NCBI RefSeq assembly: GCF_001613405.1 | Contig: NZ_BDCH01000011.1 | Coordinates: forward strand, 62,001-126,000 | DNA from: Nocardia crassostreae | Lineage (GTDB): Bacteria; Actinomycetota; Actinomycetes; Mycobacteriales; Mycobacteriaceae | Direction: 5' to 3' | DNA: 64,000 bases | Shown here: positions 36,744-43,460 of the stretch, one piece after another | Layout of the letters: each line of letters opens with the position of its first letter | Numbering within the stretch: the first letter of the stretch is position 1 | The notes under the pieces: generated by a model | Seen by the model: only the letters and a program-made list of their open reading frames with translations | The model's database searches: none | Told to the model about the DNA's origin: nothing | Made by a program: the position numbers and the translations under genes

Positions 36744-36980
36744 CTAGATCTTCTCGCCGCGAGCGCGCAGCCGGGCGACGACCGCCTCGATGCCGTCGCG
36801 ATCGATGGTCTTGATGCCCTTGGCGGAGACGGTCAGCGTGATGCGCCGCCCCTCGCTGGGCAGGTAGTAGGTCTTCCGCTGGCTATTGGGGTCCCAGCGG
36901 CGGTTGGTCCGCTTGTGCGAGTGCGAAACGGACTTGCCGAAACCCGGCTTGCGGCCGGTGACCTGGCAGATGGCCGACAT
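36744..36980 (-). CDS. rpmB: Ribosomal protein bL28, zinc-independent paralogue
   Basis: A 78-residue protein beginning [29 protein letters not shown], the L28 signature. Only one cysteine remains at the position of the N-terminal zinc pair, so it cannot form the usual zinc knuckle. It is first in the minus-strand operon, with its start (36980) facing the divergent promoter that carries the Zur-like boxes. Derepression by loss of Zn-Zur is expected from the mycobacterial precedent. Confidence 0.93.
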   Translation of the reverse strand: MSAICQVTGRKPGFGKSVSHSHKRTNRRWDPNSQRKTYYLPSEGRRITLTVSAKGIKTIDRDGIEAVVARLRARGEKI

Positions 36981-37009
36981 GGGCACTCCTTTCCAGCCGT
37001 AGATGTTGA

Positions 37010-37025
37010 TGACAATCGTTTTCGA
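37010..37025. promoter_or_regulatory. Zur-like box 1 (rpmB side)
   Basis: TGACAATCGTTTTCGA, 29 bp before the rpmB start. It matches box 2 at 14 of 16 positions and resembles the AT-rich inverted-repeat Zur sites of actinobacteria (TGAnAATnnTTnTCA type). Confidence 0.7.
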
Positions 37026-37049
37026 CAACGGCTGCCGAACAATGTACCG

Positions 37050-37063
37050 TTACCTTCCGGTAA
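37050..37063. promoter_or_regulatory. Palindrome TTACC-TTCC-GGTAA between the Zur-like boxes
   Basis: Perfect five-base arms around a four-base spacer, centred between the two divergent promoters. It may be a third regulator site or a fortuitous promoter element. Confidence 0.35.
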
Positions 37064-37064
37064 A

Positions 37065-37080
37065 TGAAAATCGTTATCGA
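37065..37080. promoter_or_regulatory. Zur-like box 2 (mrf side)
   Basis: TGAAAATCGTTATCGA, ending just before the AAAGGGG ribosome site of mrf. Its position over the start of the mrf transcript suits repression by zinc-loaded Zur. Confidence 0.7.
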
Positions 37081-37094
37081 AAGGGGTGCCGGTG

Positions 37095-38396
37095 GTGTCC
37101 GAATTCACCTCGCCCGAGCGCACCCCGGTGCTCATCGTGGCGGGCCTGCCCGGCCGTGCCGCCGATGGCGTGGACCAGGTGGCGCGCCTGCTGGGCGCGG
37201 AGCCCGGCACCGTCGTCGTGCGCCACGACCTGAAGGAACTGAACGAAGGCGTGGTCCGCCGGACCGTGATCGCCGACGGCCGGGTCACCGGCACCGTGCT
37301 CGAACTCGCCCACGGCTGCGTGTCCTGCACACTGCGCGCGGATCTGCTGCCCTACCTGTGCGTGCTGGCGCAACGGGATTCGGTGCGGCGCATCGTGCTC
37401 GCACTGGATCCGGCCTTCGAGGCCGAGGCCGTCTGCCAGGCCATCGAGGATGTCACGGTGACCGGCGTGCACGGTCGCGTGGACGGCCCGGCGGGTCGCA
37501 GTGTGCGCATCGAATCCGTGCTCACCTGCCTGGACGCCCGCGACTGGCTGGCCGACGCCACCGGCGACGAGACCCTCGCCGAACGCGGCCACGCCACCAC
37601 CGAGGACGACCGGACCATGGCCCAGCTGGCGGTCGGACAGGTCGAATTCGCCGATGCCCTCATTGCTTTCGACGCCGGAGCCGAGCTGCTGGAGCGCGAG
37701 CGCACCGCCGCCGTACTGGCCCGCTTCGCTCCCGCCGCCCCCGTCGCATGGGTGGCCGAGCCCACCGCGCTCGACGCCGGTGATCTCACCTGGCTGCTGC
37801 GCCGCATTCCGGACACCGCGCGCCGCGGCACCGCCTTCGACCCGCACGCCTCGCTGCTGCGCGGCCAGCCGCCGCTGAGCGCGGATTGCGGTGTGACACT
37901 GGTGGAATTCGCCACCGATCGCCCGTTCCATCCGGAGCGGCTGCACTCGGCCATCGACGTCCTGCTGGACGGCGTGGTCAGCGCCCGCGGCCGGGTCTGG
38001 CTGGCCACCCAGCCCGAGGACGTGGTGTGGCTGGAGTCCGCGGGCGGCGGGCTGCGCGTGGGCGGCGCCGGAAAATGGCTGGCCGCCATGACTCCCCGGG
38101 AACTGGACGAGGTCGAACCGGAGCGCCGCACCATGGCCGCCCTGCACTGGCACGAGCAGTTCGGCGACCGGCACAACTCCCTGGTGATCCTGGTGCACGA
38201 CGCCGATGCCGAGGAGATCCGGCACGCGCTGCACTGGGCGCTGGTCGACGAGGACGAACTCCGGCAGGTCCGGTTCGCGCTGGAGCGGGTGGCCCGGTGG
38301 GCCGATCCCTTCGGCGAGCAGCACGAGGAACCGTGCGACACAACCCGATCCACGCCGGTGACCGGCGACGGTGGTTCCCGCCAGAACGAAAGGTGA
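37095..38396 (+). CDS. mrf: Ribosome hibernation factor-recruiting GTPase Mrf (COG0523-like)
   Basis: A protein of 433 residues from GTG 37095; GTG 37086 is possible but sits on the ribosome site AAAGGGG. It is the COG0523-type protein that in mycobacteria recruits the hibernation factor Mpy to zinc-free C-minus ribosomes. The COG0523 metal motif is present as [12 protein letters not shown] (Cys75 and Cys78). The P-loop position reads [12 protein letters not shown], lacking the GK[ST] of a true GTPase, so nucleotide binding is doubtful. The C-terminal CobW-like domain (about 265-420) contains [17 protein letters not shown]. The last residues are disordered. It leads the plus-strand arm of the zinc divergon, followed by rpmE and rpmF. 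Confidence 0.87.
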   Translation: MSEFTSPERTPVLIVAGLPGRAADGVDQVARLLGAEPGTVVVRHDLKELNEGVVRRTVIADGRVTGTVLELAHGCVSCTLRADLLPYLCVLAQRDSVRRIVLALDPAFEAEAVCQAIEDVTVTGVHGRVDGPAGRSVRIESVLTCLDARDWLADATGDETLAERGHATTEDDRTMAQLAVGQVEFADALIAFDAGAELLERERTAAVLARFAPAAPVAWVAEPTALDAGDLTWLLRRIPDTARRGTAFDPHASLLRGQPPLSADCGVTLVEFATDRPFHPERLHSAIDVLLDGVVSARGRVWLATQPEDVVWLESAGGGLRVGGAGKWLAAMTPRELDEVEPERRTMAALHWHEQFGDRHNSLVILVHDADAEEIRHALHWALVDEDELRQVRFALERVARWADPFGEQHEEPCDTTRSTPVTGDGGSRQNER

Positions 38397-38400
38397 CGCC

Positions 38401-38679
38401 ATGAAAAAGGGAATCCACCCCGACTACCACCCGGTGGTCTTCGAGGACGTGAGCACCGGCAAGCGCTTCCTCACCCGCTCCACCGCGGTCTCGGAGCGCA
38501 CCGTGCAGTGGGAGGACGGCAATACCTACCCGCTGCTGGTGGTGGACGTGACCGCCGACTCGCATCCGTTCTGGACGGGCAACCAGCGCGTGCTGGATAC
38601 CGCGGGTCGTGTGGAGAAGTTCGAACGCCGCTACGGCAAGCGCGTGCGCGGCGGCACGACCGAGCAGAAGGAGAACTGA
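38401..38679 (+). CDS. rpmE: Ribosomal protein bL31, type B (zinc-independent)
   Basis: A 92-residue type-B L31: [23 protein letters not shown], then [24 protein letters not shown]. It has no CxxC pair, unlike the zinc-binding type A form. ATG 38401 is four bases after the mrf stop, with AAAGGTGAC upstream. In many bacteria this paralogue is under Zur control, and its place in the divergon fits. Confidence 0.95.
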   Translation: MKKGIHPDYHPVVFEDVSTGKRFLTRSTAVSERTVQWEDGNTYPLLVVDVTADSHPFWTGNQRVLDTAGRVEKFERRYGKRVRGGTTEQKEN

Positions 38680-38680
38680 G

Positions 38681-38854
38681 ATGGCGGTTCCGAAGCGGCG
38701 AATGTCGCGGGCCAATACCCACGCCCGGCGTTCACAGTGGAAGGCGACGGCGCCGGATCTGGTGCCGGTCAAGGTCGACGGCGTGGTGCACAATGTGCCG
38801 CGGCGATTGGTGCGCGCCGTGCAGGCTGGACTGATCGATCTCGACAAGCTGTAG
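38681..38854 (+). CDS. rpmF: Ribosomal protein bL32, zinc-independent paralogue
   Basis: A 57-residue protein starting [22 protein letters not shown], the L32 signature. The CxxC zinc pairs that follow in the standard form are missing ([22 protein letters not shown]). ATG 38681 lies one base past the rpmE stop, so the two are coupled. It completes the set of six C-minus ribosomal proteins in this locus. Confidence 0.93.
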   Translation: MAVPKRRMSRANTHARRSQWKATAPDLVPVKVDGVVHNVPRRLVRAVQAGLIDLDKL

Positions 38855-38979
38855 CGGTTCGGGTCGACAGAGCACGATCGGACGTTTTCGAACCTAGGTC
38901 CGGTTTGTTCCCGGCGCTCTAAAAAGTCTTCTCAAAGTTGTGAATTCGTGCTCTTGCGACGGTATTCTCGTGGCCGAGG

Positions 38980-39009
38980 GCGGGTTCTTCTGATCGCAGA
39001 AGAACCCGC
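38980..39009. terminator. Hairpin after rpmF
   Basis: GCGGGTTCTTCTG pairs perfectly with CAGAAGAACCCGC around ATCG (13-bp stem). No T-tract. It lies 125 bases past rpmF, so it ends this arm or the opposing DUF1906 unit. Confidence 0.65.
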
Positions 39010-39081
39010 TCATCGCCAGTTCAGGGCCTGTTTACCCGGCTTTTCGGGCAATGTCCCCGAGTCCGGATAAAATCCGACAAA

Positions 39082-40116
39082 TCAGCCAATTGGACTGTCC
39101 GATCGGGCATTACGCCCATTCGATCCCGGAGTTTGTTCGATTTGGGTGGTGTCCCGTGCACGCCCGTCCGGACCCTCGCCCCAACCGGGCAGCGGCAGAT
39201 CCGGCAGCATCTGTTCCACTCGCGCCAGCTGTTCGGCGAACAGCGTCGCGGGCCCTTCGATCAGCGAGAACGGCCACGGCCAGCGGTGCCCGCTCAGCCG
39301 CGCCACCTCGGCGCTCAGCTCGGCGGTGGTCGCCTCCAGTTCGCTGATCTCGGCGCGCAGCTCGTCGATCTTGGCCAGCGCCGCCGCCAGTCCGTCCACC
39401 ACGGTCCGATTCCGCCCCTCGGCGTCCTGGCCGAGCTGCGGCCAGCCCGCCAGCCCTGGACCGCGCAGCTGGATCTGGACGTCGCGCAGTATCTCTTCCT
39501 GTTCGGGCGTCATGTCCTGTTCCTCCGATTGGAAGTCCCATTGGCCGAAATCGATTCGGTCGGATTCGTTCACATCGCACACCACGCCGTCCACCATGAC
39601 CTGGCGCGTGGTCTGCAGGATGTGCAGGCGCGGATCGCGATTCGTGCCCGACCAGGCCACCGTCTGCCAGCCCCAGACCGCGGTCCCGGCGTCCAGGGCC
39701 CGGCTGAGCGGCCAATATTCGCCGTAGATACCCACATTCGCGCGCCCGATGACGGTGGCCGCACCGTCCAGATAGGCATTGATGGGTTCCTGCTGTCCGG
39801 GCGTGGCATCGAAATCGGCGGAGAAGTAGATGGGCCGATCGGTGCGCCCGCCGCAGCGCAGCACCTGCGCCAGCGCCGCGCGGGCATCGGTGACCCCGGC
39901 CCCGAACCCGTCGAGCATGCGGGCCGCGGTGGTCTCCCAGTTGGAGACGATTGAAATGTCGTGTGCGCGAAGATCGTCCGCTTCCGCGGGTGTGAGCAGC
40001 TTGCCGGGGAGAGTGGGACCGCCGGGGGACAGGTACCGCACCACGAAATCGAAACCGGCCGCCCGGATGGCACTCGCGGCGGGACGACCTCCGGCGTAAT
40101 CCAACCCGAAACGCAT
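39082..40116 (-). CDS. DUF1906 glycoside hydrolase-like protein with coiled-coil tail
   Basis: A 344-residue protein from ATG 40116. Residues 1-195 form the DUF1906 (Rv2525c-like) barrel: FGLDYAGGRPAASAIRAAGFDFVVRYLS, then IYFSADFDA and GIYGEYWPLSRAL. The C-terminal part has a heptad-rich helix (AALAKIDELRAEISELEATTAEL) at about 235-270 and an amphipathic WPWPFSLIEGP segment. Rv2525c is Tat-exported and linked to the cell wall; here no signal peptide is visible. The family has a glycosidase-like fold, but activity on peptidoglycan is unproven. Confidence 0.8.
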   Translation of the reverse strand: MRFGLDYAGGRPAASAIRAAGFDFVVRYLSPGGPTLPGKLLTPAEADDLRAHDISIVSNWETTAARMLDGFGAGVTDARAALAQVLRCGGRTDRPIYFSADFDATPGQQEPINAYLDGAATVIGRANVGIYGEYWPLSRALDAGTAVWGWQTVAWSGTNRDPRLHILQTTRQVMVDGVVCDVNESDRIDFGQWDFQSEEQDMTPEQEEILRDVQIQLRGPGLAGWPQLGQDAEGRNRTVVDGLAAALAKIDELRAEISELEATTAELSAEVARLSGHRWPWPFSLIEGPATLFAEQLARVEQMLPDLPLPGWGEGPDGRARDTTQIEQTPGSNGRNARSDSPIG

Positions 40117-40318
40117 GACACTCACTGTAATTCGCCGAACACGCCGAGCGTGGGGCATTCCCGGAGTCCGGTTCGCGGTCCGCGAATGAACTCTTGGATT
40201 TCGGCCATCGCTTCCGGACCGTCGGGGCTGGTGGTTGACTTGGGGCGGCTGTGTGATCGGCGTCACTTCGCCTTTACCCGATTTGCTTGTTGCAGTACTT
40301 CAGAAACGGAGATGACCG

Positions 40319-41101
40319 ATGCCTGTACGCGACGAGGCCTGGCCCGCGGGCACACCGTGCTGGGTCGACTGTCAGGTCGACGACCCGGCGAAAGCCGGTG
40401 AGTTCTACGCGGAGCTGTTCGGCTGGGACGTTGTGGGCGGTGGGGAGGAGTCCGGGGGATATCTCATGGCCTTCAAGGCCGGGCAGCCCGTGGCGGGCGT
40501 CGGGCCCAAACCGGAAGCGGGCGTGCCCTCGGTGTGGACCACCTACTTCGCGGTGGCCGATGCCGACGCCGTCGCCGCGCGGGTGCGGGCCGCGGGCGGG
40601 AGCATGCTGGTGCCGCCCTTCGACGTCATGGAATTCGGCCGCATGTTCGTGGCCGCGGATACTGTGGGCGCGCCCTTCGCGGTCTGGGAGGCGCGGGCGC
40701 ACAATGGCGCCGCCGTGCACAACGAGCACGGCGCCTATGTCTGGAACGACCTGCAGACCGGCGACTACGAGGCCGCCAAGACCTTCTACGCCGAGGTCTT
40801 CGGCTTCGCCCTCACCGAATTCGACGACGACGCAATGCGCTACGCGACGCTGACCCCGCCCGATCGCGCGGAGGCCGTCGCGGGCATCAACGACGACACG
40901 CGCAATGGCACGGCGCCGGAACGGCCCTACTGGCTGACCTGGTTCCAATTCGACGGCCTGGACGACGGTCTCACCCGTGCCGCCGAATTGGGCGCCAATA
41001 TCCTGCTGCCCGCCCAGGACGGGCGCTTCGGGCGGATGGCGATTCTAGCCGCGCCCCAGGGAGAACTGTTCGCCCTGCTCGATCCCGCCGCGAAGTCCTG
41101 A
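40319..41101 (+). CDS. VOC family protein with two glyoxalase-like domains
   Basis: A 260-residue protein made of two vicinal-oxygen-chelate repeats: residues 8-125 (CWVDCQVDDPAKAGEFYAELFGW) and 140-258 (VWNDLQTGDYEAAKTFYAEVFGF). Such tandem VOC proteins often protect against antibiotics or toxic metabolites, or act as isomerases; the substrate is unknown. ATG 40319 has GGAGATGACCG just before it. The 3' end overlaps the opposing MHYT gene by 57 bp, so the two can form antisense RNA. Confidence 0.85.
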   Translation: MPVRDEAWPAGTPCWVDCQVDDPAKAGEFYAELFGWDVVGGGEESGGYLMAFKAGQPVAGVGPKPEAGVPSVWTTYFAVADADAVAARVRAAGGSMLVPPFDVMEFGRMFVAADTVGAPFAVWEARAHNGAAVHNEHGAYVWNDLQTGDYEAAKTFYAEVFGFALTEFDDDAMRYATLTPPDRAEAVAGINDDTRNGTAPERPYWLTWFQFDGLDDGLTRAAELGANILLPAQDGRFGRMAILAAPQGELFALLDPAAKS

Positions 41102-41881
41102 CGCGACCGCGAGCGAAGGGCTGTGCCGGTCATCGAATTCCGGCGTGGCCGTGGCCTGCCGGGCCTCCCGGCGGTCCGGCGCCACCAGGATGGCCGTAAT
41201 CGGAATCGCCAGCGACAGTGAGCCGATGACGAAGAACGGCACGAAGAAGTCGAACAGGTCCGCGCCCTTGGGCAGCGGCGCGGACTGGTCGATATGCGCG
41301 TCCAGCCCGGTCAGCCCGGCGTAATGCATGCCGGTGACCAGGATTCCGTAGATCACCGAGCCGGTGAGCAGCACCGGCACCGAGGACACGGTCAGGCTGA
41401 ACCACAGCGTCAGCGCCGAGATCACCAGCGCGAGCACGAAGACCGCGATCATGGACACCGTATTGTGCTCGGTGCTGCCCTGCACCCGCACCGCCGACAG
41501 TACCATCAACTGCACGATGCCCAGCCCCGCCGCCATGATGACCGAGCCCGCGATCAGCCGCGCCCAGTGCAGCTTTCGGCCGACCATGAGCAGTGCGATG
41601 AATGTGGTGAGCCCGGCCAGCCCGGCCGCCACGCTGATCATGGCCGGGTCGTAGCGCAGCTGACTGCCCTTGGCCTCGAAGCCGAGCAGGGAGACGAAGG
41701 TGGCCAGACCGGTGCCGACGCCGCCGATGGAACTCGAGGCCACGAACAACCACACCACCCGGAACCGGGCGGTCACCGATTTGGTGGACTGGCGGATGCA
41801 GGCCAGCCCACAGGCCGCGCCCAGCGCCGACACGATCAAGGCCAGCCCGATGACCCAGTAGCCCATCGAGAAATAGATCAC
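41045..41881 (-). CDS. MHYT-domain integral membrane sensor
   Basis: A 278-residue protein with seven predicted membrane helices, the MHYT fold thought to sense a diatomic gas or redox state through copper bound by Met/His/Tyr motifs. One motif (VTGMHYAGLTG) is intact. The first motif site, usually GMHF, reads GTGLATFVSLLGF and has lost its His. The C-terminal 40 residues are a charged cytoplasmic tail. It lies 62 bp behind the conservon GTPase on the same strand and probably belongs to that operon. Confidence 0.85.
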   Translation of the reverse strand: MIYFSMGYWVIGLALIVSALGAACGLACIRQSTKSVTARFRVVWLFVASSSIGGVGTGLATFVSLLGFEAKGSQLRYDPAMISVAAGLAGLTTFIALLMVGRKLHWARLIAGSVIMAAGLGIVQLMVLSAVRVQGSTEHNTVSMIAVFVLALVISALTLWFSLTVSSVPVLLTGSVIYGILVTGMHYAGLTGLDAHIDQSAPLPKGADLFDFFVPFFVIGSLSLAIPITAILVAPDRREARQATATPEFDDRHSPSLAVASGLRGGIEQGEQFSLGRG

Positions 41882-41943
41882 CCGGTAACCCCTGCCTTCG
41901 TAATCTCGCTCTGTGTTGTTATCCCTGCTCGGCCCGAATTGAT

Positions 41944-42687
41944 TTAGCCGCGGGCCGTTTCGCGCTGTGACTTCATGAGCCGCTCGATGGCGTATTCGGT
42001 GACCGCCGCCAGCGATCGCCGCACTTCACCCGGATCGCGCGCGTCGATATCCACGATCGGCACGCCCTCGCGGACGCTGAGCGCCTCGCGCAATTCGGCG
42101 ACCGGGAAGCGCGGTGCGTCCGGAAAACGGTTCACCGCAATGAGGAACGGCAGTTTCTTGGCCTCGAAGAAATCGACGGCGGCGAAACTGTCCTCGATAC
42201 GGCGGGTGTCGACGAGGACCACCGCGCCGATGGCGCCCTTGATGAGGTCGTCCCACATGAACCAGAACCGGCGCTGCCCGGGCGTGCCGAACAAATAGAG
42301 CACCAGATTGCCGGGCAGGATGATGCGGCCGAAATCCATGGCCACTGTGGTGGTTTCCTTGCCCGGGGTGGCGGCGAGGTCGTCCACGCCCTCCGAGGCG
42401 CCGGTCACCATGGCCTCGGTGCGCAGCGGGACGATCTCCGAGACCGCGCCGACGAAGGTGGTCTTGCCCGCGCCGAAACCACCCGCCACCACGATCTTGG
42501 TGGAGGCGGTGCGGAACTCGTCGCCGGGGCGCGGCGGGTACTGCTGCCCCAGGGCGGCCTGGGGCATGCCCGGATTCGGCTGGGCCGTACCGGGAGCCGC
42601 GAACTGCGCGCCCGGGAACTGCGGTCCGCCGTTCGGGTACGGCGGACCACCGTTGTAGGCCCCGCCGTCAAAGGGCGCGGAGTCCAT
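41944..42687 (-). CDS. Conservon GTPase (CvnD-like)
   Basis: A 247-residue protein with a Pro/Gly/Gln-rich N-terminus (1-55) and a small Ras-like/MglA-type GTPase domain. The P-loop is VVAGGFGAGKTTFVGAVSEI at about 66-85, switch II is LFGTPGQRRFWFMW, and the base-recognition motif is VNRFPD. The last gene of a conservon usually encodes this GTPase, which relays the signal from the membrane complex. Its start overlaps the DUF742 gene by 20 bp. Confidence 0.92.
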   Translation of the reverse strand: MDSAPFDGGAYNGGPPYPNGGPQFPGAQFAAPGTAQPNPGMPQAALGQQYPPRPGDEFRTASTKIVVAGGFGAGKTTFVGAVSEIVPLRTEAMVTGASEGVDDLAATPGKETTTVAMDFGRIILPGNLVLYLFGTPGQRRFWFMWDDLIKGAIGAVVLVDTRRIEDSFAAVDFFEAKKLPFLIAVNRFPDAPRFPVAELREALSVREGVPIVDIDARDPGEVRRSLAAVTEYAIERLMKSQRETARG

Positions 42688-43042
42688 GCAGGGTCCTCTC
42701 CATCAGAGAGCGGCGCTCGTCGAAGGTCGCCTGGTCGCTCAGAGTCGAATGCACGCGAAGGGTCCCGGCGACGACGAGATCGCCGATCACGACCCGGATC
42801 ATGCCCAGCGGCCGCTGCAGATGCGCCGCGATCTCGGCGACCGACAGCCGGGCGGTGCCCAATCGCAGGATCTCGGTGCGGATATCACCGGCGGGCCAGT
42901 CGAAATGGGCGGTATAGGACAGGGTTTCGACGACCGCTTCGAGGGGCAGATCCACTGCCGGTTCGGTGCGGCCGGAGGTCAGCGCGTAGGGGCGTAACCG
43001 GCTTGTCGACCGGTTTCCGCCGCCGCCGTTGGGATTGGTCAT
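42668..43042 (-). CDS. DUF742 protein (CvnC-like)
   Basis: A 124-residue protein with a short disordered start and a winged-helix-like core: RLRPYALTSGRTEP, then LRLGTARLSVAEIAAHLQRPLGMIRVVIGDLVVAGTLRV. DUF742 proteins are the third element of actinobacterial conservons. ATG 43042 lies 10 bases behind the Roadblock stop. It overlaps the GTPase gene by 20 bp, so the operon is tightly coupled. Confidence 0.9.
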   Translation of the reverse strand: MTNPNGGGGNRSTSRLRPYALTSGRTEPAVDLPLEAVVETLSYTAHFDWPAGDIRTEILRLGTARLSVAEIAAHLQRPLGMIRVVIGDLVVAGTLRVHSTLSDQATFDERRSLMERTLHGLRAL

Positions 43043-43052
43043 CGGCGGCTCA

Positions 43053-43460
43053 TCAGGCTGTCCGGGCGGTGGCCTGCACCACCGACCCGACCCGGTCGAC
43101 GAGCAGCGCCATCTCGTAGCCGATGCGGCCGATATCGTGCTGCTTGTTGGCCAGTACCGCCAGGTGCGAGCCATTGCCGACGCTCATGACCAGCAGGTAG
43201 CCGCGCTCCATCTCGACTATGGACTGCATGACCTTGCCGCCGTCGAACAGCTGCGCGGCGCCGGAGGAGAGGCTGGCCAGACCCGCGGTCACCGCGGCCA
43301 GCTGCTCACCCCGGTCGGACGGCAGATGCGGGCTGGTCGCCTGCAGCAGGCCGTCGGCGGAGACCAGGACGGCGTGCGAGACGCCCGGCACCTCTTTGGT
43401 GAATCGGGTGACCAGCCAGTTCAGATTTTCGTCGGTCTTGGTGCGCTGAGTGTCGGTCAT
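43053..43460 (-). CDS. Roadblock/LC7 domain protein (CvnB-like)
   Basis: A 135-residue single-domain protein: [26 protein letters not shown], then [18 protein letters not shown]. Roadblock proteins act as GTPase-activating or scaffold partners for MglA-like GTPases, here CvnD. ATG 43460 overlaps the sensor-kinase stop as ATGA. The family and the operon position agree. Confidence 0.92.
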   Translation of the reverse strand: MTDTQRTKTDENLNWLVTRFTKEVPGVSHAVLVSADGLLQATSPHLPSDRGEQLAAVTAGLASLSSGAAQLFDGGKVMQSIVEMERGYLLVMSVGNGSHLAVLANKQHDIGRIGYEMALLVDRVGSVVQATARTA

